Shown: positions 7,115-10,792 of the stretch, in pieces
Position numbering within the stretch: the first letter of the stretch is position 1
How the letters are laid out: each line of letters opens with the position of its first letter
DNA from: JBKEHD01 sp046710445
GTDB taxonomy: Bacteria; Pseudomonadota; Alphaproteobacteria; Rickettsiales; Midichloriaceae
Assembly (NCBI GenBank): GCA_046710445.1
Contig: JBKEHD010000029.1
Location: 1-10,792, forward strand
Reading direction: 5' to 3'
DNA length: 10,792 bases
Position numbers and translations under genes: made by a program
Notes under the pieces: model-generated
Told to the model about the DNA's origin: nothing
Database searches by the model: none
Seen by the model: only the letters and a program-made list of their open reading frames with translations

Positions 7115-8323
7115 ATGAAAAAAGAAAAAAAATCAATTGGCAAATCTGTTGTAGATTGGATAGAGTATAGGCTTCCTATATTTAGTTTTATCAAGCATAC
7201 ATCGGAATATAAGGTTCCCAAGAATTTGAATTACGCTTGGAGCTTTGGATCAATGGCATCAGTAGCTTTGATGTTTCAGATAATAACTGGATTATTTTTA
7301 GCTATGCAATATACCCCGCATGTAACAATGGCATTTGATAGTGTGGAAAATATAATGCGTAATGTGAATTATGGTTGGCTTTTGCGGTATACTCACGCTG
7401 TTGGTGCATCTATGTTTTTTGCTACAATATATTTGCATATAGCACGAAGTTTGTATTATGGATCGTATAAATCCCCTAGGGAATTGGTTTGGTTTTTTGG
7501 TATTTTTATATTTGTCGCAACAATGGCAACTGCTTTTATGGGATATGTTTTACCATGGGGACAAATGAGTTATTGGGGTGCAAATGTTATAACAAATTTA
7601 TTCTCAGCAGTGCCGTTTATTGGTGATGATATAGTTGTTTGGTTATGGGGTGGTTTTTCTGTTGATAATCCGACTTTAAATAGATTTTTTGTTCTTCATT
7701 TTTTACTTCCATTTATTATATTGGGCTTGGTTGCAATTCATGTTGTTGCCTTGCATGTTCATGGATCTAATAATCCAACTGGTGTAGAAGTGAAATCTTC
7801 TAAAGATACAATGCCATTTCACCCATACTATACTATTAAAGATTTCTTTGGATTTGGTATATTTTTTATGATTTATTTTTATCTCATATTTTTTCAACCC
7901 AATCTTCTAGGGCATCCAGATAATTATATAGAGGCAAATCCACTTGTGACACCACAACATATTGTTCCTGAATGGTATTTTTTACCATTTTATGCTGTTT
8001 TGCGAGCTATTCCTGATAAGTTGTTTGGGGTGATCGCAATGTTTGGTGCAATTTTAGTGTTATTTTTATTACCATGGTTGGATAGCTCTAAGGTAAAAAG
8101 TGCTAGATACAGACCTATATTTAAAATTTTCACATTCTTATTTTTTGCTAATTTTATAATATTAGGATATTTGGGTGGAGAGGTGGCTGAGGAGCCTTAT
8201 ATAACATATAGTCAGATTTCTACTATTTGGTATTTCGCCCACTTTTTCGTTATTTTACCATTGCTTGGTAAGTTTGAAAAAACCAAACCATTGCCAAAAT
8301 CTATTGATGATTCTATGAAGTAG
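7115..8323 (+). CDS. petB: Ubiquinol-cytochrome c reductase, cytochrome b subunit
   Basis: Di-heme cytochrome b, the membrane core of complex III, with the Qo and Qi quinone sites. At 402 residues it matches the long form of alphaproteobacteria and mitochondria (both the b6-like and subunit IV-like parts in one chain, eight or so membrane helices). Heme ligands are H94 and H108 in helix B and H195 and H209 in helix D, each pair 14 residues apart as in the family. P-W-G-Q-M-S-Y-W-G-A (147-156) and P285-E-W-Y define the Qo site. The gap from petA is 7 bases; the two are clearly co-transcribed. The last codon is followed directly by the next gene. Early codons include A-runs (A6 then A8 at about 7118-7132). 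Cytochrome c1, usually next, is not in this window. Confidence 0.98.
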   Translation: MKKEKKSIGKSVVDWIEYRLPIFSFIKHTSEYKVPKNLNYAWSFGSMASVALMFQIITGLFLAMQYTPHVTMAFDSVENIMRNVNYGWLLRYTHAVGASMFFATIYLHIARSLYYGSYKSPRELVWFFGIFIFVATMATAFMGYVLPWGQMSYWGANVITNLFSAVPFIGDDIVVWLWGGFSVDNPTLNRFFVLHFLLPFIILGLVAIHVVALHVHGSNNPTGVEVKSSKDTMPFHPYYTIKDFFGFGIFFMIYFYLIFFQPNLLGHPDNYIEANPLVTPQHIVPEWYFLPFYAVLRAIPDKLFGVIAMFGAILVLFLLPWLDSSKVKSARYRPIFKIFTFLFFANFIILGYLGGEVAEEPYITYSQISTIWYFAHFFVILPLLGKFEKTKPLPKSIDDSMK

Positions 8324-8665
8324 ATGCTGAAAGATTCATATTTAGATTATGTGATTGATAGTTTATCTTTTTGTGCTAAGGAAATAAGTTACAGAAAAAT
8401 GTTTGGTGGTTATGGTATATATTATCATGGAGTTATGATGGGTTTATTGGCAAAGAATGAGCTGTATTTCAAAGTTGATGATTCTAATAGAGACAAATAT
8501 GAAGAAAGAAAATCGGTACCTTTTACATATGAGAAAAAGGACAAAACAGTAACGATGTCTTATTGGAAGTTGCCTGAAGAAATTTTAGAAGATCCATCAG
8601 AATTAAAGGTTTGGCTGGATATGTCGTATAATATTGTGAAAAACAACTTAAGCTCCAGAGAATAA
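8324..8665 (+). CDS. TfoX N-terminal-domain protein
   Basis: A 113-residue protein made of a single TfoX/Sxy N-terminal domain (the family of Pfam TfoX_N). Evidence is M-F-G-G-Y-G-I-Y (25-32), the L-Y-F-K-V-D strand (46-51), P-F-T-Y-E (65-69), M-S-Y-W-x-x-P-E-E (78-86) and a terminal W-x-D helix, in the family's usual order. Sxy of gammaproteobacteria acts with CRP to turn on competence genes, but that two-domain protein also has a C-terminal TfoX_C domain that is absent here; the role of single-domain alphaproteobacterial members is not established. The ATG follows the petB TAG with no gap, so translation probably depends on petB (reinitiation). It occupies the place where petC is usually found. 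The end of the gene forms the left arm of the terminator hairpin. Confidence 0.88.
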   Translation: MLKDSYLDYVIDSLSFCAKEISYRKMFGGYGIYYHGVMMGLLAKNELYFKVDDSNRDKYEERKSVPFTYEKKDKTVTMSYWKLPEEILEDPSELKVWLDMSYNIVKNNLSSRE

Positions 8666-8685
8666 TTTTGTCTGTAGCTTAAGTT
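8645..8685 (-). terminator. Hairpin terminator between convergent genes, overlapping the 3' end of the tfoX-like gene
   Basis: The arms 8645-8659 and 8671-8685 pair over 15 positions with a single mismatch (C8655 against T8675) and enclose an 11-base loop. Read on the minus strand the stem is followed by G and then five T (complement of A-run 8639-8643), the pattern of a Rho-independent terminator, placed 16 bases after the stop of the 502-residue gene. Read on the plus strand it is followed only by TTTAATATAA, so termination of the sucC-to-tfoX run is weaker but possible. It may be bidirectional. Confidence 0.75.
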
Positions 8686-8701
8686 TAATATAATATATTT
8701 A

Positions 8702-10210
8702 TTATAGATCAGTATGAGTCATACTGACGCAATCTTGTATAATTTTGAAATCGTAGCTATCTAATCTTGCAGGATCATAATTATCTTTTATGATATATGC
8801 AGCCTTATCATAAAATTCACCTCTACATGTACTTGCTATAAATAAGTTCAAATCACTTTTTGTACATTCTTTCATTGTATTAGCAAAATCAGAAGTTGAA
8901 TTTAAATCTAGAGATGCATAAATATTTGATGGCACACATTCTTTTTTAAGCTCATCTTGTGTACAGTCTCTTGTTATAAATTTGACATCAATAGTTGATG
9001 ATGCTGCATTAGCATAGGATATAGAAACCTGCATTGGCATACTAGAAGTGGTGACTATATTTTTCATATGCTGATATGGTGGATCATAATTTAAAAAATC
9101 TCCATTTTTCATTGTTAGTTCCATTCCATAGGCTCCTGCTTCTATATTTTCAACATTTTCGATCCCAACAACAGCTTGGCAAGTTTTTCCTTGCAATTCA
9201 ACTGCTCCATGTACTTTTGCATAGGTAGCAACATAAAATTCATAGTTCTCATTGCCTCCTGAGGTACAATCCATAGTGATTGCAAGATTCTTGTGGCCGT
9301 GTTCTTTCTTTAAACTGCTTAAGAGTCCCTCATCAGGTTGTGTGTCGTCAATTGAGACAACTGAAGTTTTAAAAGGGATTACGAAAGAAACGTAATTAAA
9401 TTGATCGGTTAACATCTCGGTTATTATAAAAAGGTTCGTTTCCTCATGCTGTCTTGGTATATTACATGAAATACTTTTTAATTTCCCATCCATCATATAA
9501 TCTGTATTTATATGTCGATTGCTGTCAATTTTTATATCAAAGTACACATTAGTTCTTTTTTCAGAGTGGATAGTTGCTGGAACAAACTTCCATTCAGTCC
9601 TAGCTTCATTGTCAGAGACTGAGTCTGCATATGGAAGGTTATTTCCACCTTCACAATAATCTTTGTGGGTCTTTGGTTGTAGCGTCGGTAAAAAGGGCTT
9701 TAGAATAGCTTTACCTATATCTTTAGCATCAGTAACGACGGTGCTGGGATATTTTGCATTTGCACATAAAGTTTTACCAGAGGAGATGAAATTCAATCTT
9801 AAAGCAAAACCATGAGAAGAAGGAACAAGAGAAAAATTAAAAACAGAATGTGCTATTGGTCCATTATCAGAATAAATTTTCTGATAATTTAGTGCCGTCT
9901 CACCTTCATCCATGAGATATTTTCCATCATAAAGTGATTTAAGAGCATACCCTTTAAAAACATTTTCATTTTCAGATACAGATGCAGGAACAATTTCCCA
10001 TAGGCTGCCAGAAAATTTTGGGGTGCCAGATAATTCACTATAACGCATAAAAACATTTTCTTGATCATGATCCACAACACATCCTTCTGAATTGTATGAT
10101 TGCATGTAATATGGGGTATGTGTATAAGTTTCAATTATAAGGCTATTGTCAGTATTATCGTTTGGTTGGTAAGTTGTTATTTTTTTGACATAATTATATT
10201 TTGTATTCAT
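8702..10210 (-). CDS. Uncharacterised 502-residue protein with a probable beta-trefoil-like N-terminal half
   Basis: I do not recognise this protein. It has no signal peptide or membrane segment. In the N-terminal 213 residues a unit repeats three times: an aromatic-rich strand with a glycine turn, then a strand ending (W/F)-x-(I/L/F)-V-P-(A/S)-(S/T). Copies run about 33-76 (Y-Y-M-Q-S ... W71-E-I-V-P-A-S), 87-131 (Y-A-L-K-S-L-Y-D-G-K-Y-L ... F-N-F-S-L-V-P-S-S) and 134-213 (F-A-L-R ... S-G-K-T-L ... W207-K-F-V-P-A-T). Threefold repeats with G-K-Y-L turns are typical of beta-trefoils such as fascin or ricin-B-type folds, so this is the best structural guess. The C-terminal half (about 220-502) is cysteine-containing (C315, C344, C416, C425, C449, C462, C494) and looks beta-rich with a helical end. 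The ATG at 10210 is preceded by GAGAG four bases away. It lies alone, next to an insertion-sequence end, and ends at a strong terminator. A secreted or host-facing role is conceivable but unproven. Confidence 0.85.
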   Translation of the reverse strand: MNTKYNYVKKITTYQPNDNTDNSLIIETYTHTPYYMQSYNSEGCVVDHDQENVFMRYSELSGTPKFSGSLWEIVPASVSENENVFKGYALKSLYDGKYLMDEGETALNYQKIYSDNGPIAHSVFNFSLVPSSHGFALRLNFISSGKTLCANAKYPSTVVTDAKDIGKAILKPFLPTLQPKTHKDYCEGGNNLPYADSVSDNEARTEWKFVPATIHSEKRTNVYFDIKIDSNRHINTDYMMDGKLKSISCNIPRQHEETNLFIITEMLTDQFNYVSFVIPFKTSVVSIDDTQPDEGLLSSLKKEHGHKNLAITMDCTSGGNENYEFYVATYAKVHGAVELQGKTCQAVVGIENVENIEAGAYGMELTMKNGDFLNYDPPYQHMKNIVTTSSMPMQVSISYANAASSTIDVKFITRDCTQDELKKECVPSNIYASLDLNSTSDFANTMKECTKSDLNLFIASTCRGEFYDKAAYIIKDNYDPARLDSYDFKIIQDCVSMTHTDL

Positions 10211-10667
10211 AAGACTCTCACTACTTAGTTTATCGAGGTAGGTTAGTTTATAAAAAAATACTAATCAATGTTTTTTATCGTAATATTAATAAAATAATCT
10301 ATGCTGCAATTTCAAAATCATTAAAGGAATATGGCGCACCTATCTTGCATATAATGGTAACAAAATAGAATAAGCTTTAAAGCATCATCTTCTGCTAGTA
10401 GAAAACGAAAACAACGTTTCGGTAATTGTTATGAAATTTAGTAATGCAACGCTTTTAAAGATTGTGTTGTTAAAATTATAGTATCTGATACAATTGCCAG
10501 AACATAATGGTGGTGGTTGGTGTAATATATGACTTTATATAATTGTTCTAAATTCAGATCTTATTTTTATTGAAATGAGTTGTAGTGAAGATTATTTTAG
10601 TTGTAAATCAAAAGGTTCAATTGTGCATTATTCACATAACAAAAACTAAATAATGAAAAATTTAATA
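10211..10667. other. Intergenic stretch without a convincing gene
   Basis: About 450 AT-rich bases between the 502-residue gene and the insertion-sequence end. They should contain the promoter of the minus-strand gene; a TATAAA on the minus strand (about 10252-10247) is a possible -10, but no good -35 stands at the right distance. Short open frames occur on both strands: about 51 codons on plus from about 10213 to the TAG near 10368, and about 35 codons on minus between about 10347 and 10430. None has a start with a ribosome site or a recognisable product. I see no tRNA, repeat array or known element; it may hold decayed sequence. Confidence 0.4.
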
Positions 10668-10792
10668 TACCCATCCCAAATCAAATTGCGGATTTTAGAA
10701 TCTGAAAATTATCATTAATACGCGTTTCTAATCCCGTACTGAGAGTATGCCAGTCATCTTTAAAAAATGACAAAATCGACTCTCTAAATTCT
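10668..10792 (-). mobile_element. End of a probable IS630-family insertion sequence (cut by window edge)
   Basis: The sequence TACCCATCCCAAATC at 10668-10682 lies right at the transposase stop codon and is preceded by TA (10666-10667). IS630/Tc1-type elements insert at TA and have short terminal inverted repeats close to the end of the transposase gene, so this is a plausible right terminus. The other end is outside the window, so the inverted repeat cannot be confirmed. Confidence 0.4.
10681..10792 (-). CDS. Probable IS630-family transposase, C-terminal 36 residues only
   Basis: A minus-strand frame enters from the right edge and runs for 36 codons to a TGA at 10683-10681. It reads F-R-E-S-I-L-S-F-F-K near its start and ends R-I-N-D-N-F-Q-I-L-K-S-A-I. 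The pattern of an F-R-x-x-I-x-x-F-F helix followed about 20 residues later by R-I-N-D-N-F is typical of the last residues of IS630-family DDE transposases; this is recognition from memory of the family, not a search. The catalytic DDE residues would be outside the window, so whether the gene is intact cannot be judged. The fragment is in frame to a natural stop, with no sign of decay in the visible part. Confidence 0.55.
   Translation of the reverse strand, partial: EFRESILSFFKDDWHTLSTGLETRINDNFQILKSAI

Noticed and set aside
9889..10134. Second minus-strand frame of 81 codons within the 502-residue gene
   Set aside because: It is an alternative frame of the longer gene, with no ribosome site and an odd composition.
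10406..10421. Short hairpin CGAAA...TTTCG in the right intergenic region
   Set aside because: Five base pairs with no following T-run; too weak to call as a terminator or operator.
10423..10435. Thirteen-base match (TAATTGTTATGAA) to the sucC start region at 1581-1593
   Set aside because: In a window this AT-rich, matches of this length are expected by chance, and the flanks do not extend it.
10431..10481. Small plus-strand ATG frame of 16 codons
   Set aside because: No ribosome site, no similarity that I recognise, and too short to stand alone.
10605..10630. GGTTCAA resembling a tRNA T-arm
   Set aside because: Flanking bases do not form a T stem and no acceptor, D or anticodon arms are present.

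Overview
The window is AT-rich and reads as a piece of a chromosome from an alphaproteobacterium, most likely a Rickettsiales-like intracellular bacterium. This rests on strong AT bias, housekeeping genes of alphaproteobacterial type (sucC-sucD, ligA, a short-chain prenyl synthase, the Rieske and cytochrome b subunits of the bc1 complex), abrupt switches between housekeeping and lineage-specific genes, and a probable IS630-type transposase end at the right edge. The taxonomic call is an inference from style and gene content; no rRNA gene is present to confirm it.

Layout. (1) Positions 89-1373, minus strand: two overlapping genes for small lipoproteins that are clearly paralogous to each other and that I cannot name. 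(2) 1374-1588: divergent intergenic region with one good plus-strand promoter candidate and one weaker minus-strand candidate. (3) 1589-8665, plus strand: a compact run of seven genes, sucC, sucD, ligA, ispA, petA, petB and a TfoX N-terminal-domain gene, with gaps from -8 to +38 bases. (4) 8645-8685: a long hairpin between converging genes that looks like a terminator, best suited to the minus strand. (5) 8702-10210, minus strand: a 502-residue protein of unknown function with no signal peptide and a probable beta-trefoil-like N-terminal half. (6) 10211-10667: about 450 bases with no convincing gene. (7) 10668-10792: the 3' end of a probable IS630-family transposase with a candidate element terminus, cut by the window edge.

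How the genes work together. SucCD makes ATP (or GTP) in the TCA cycle by cleaving succinyl-CoA. PetA and PetB are two of the three catalytic subunits of respiratory complex III. IspA makes the prenyl diphosphate precursor of quinone side chains and of undecaprenyl lipid carriers. LigA is the replicative DNA ligase. The plus-strand run is therefore a mixed energy and housekeeping cluster, not one pathway. Cytochrome c1 (petC), usually next to petB, is absent here; a tfoX-like gene sits in that place.

The most unusual items are the 502-residue unknown protein beside the insertion sequence, the tandem lipoprotein pair, an IspA that seems to have lost the lysine loop after its second aspartate motif, and the replacement of petC. 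I see no CRISPR array, tRNA, rRNA or recognisable defence system.
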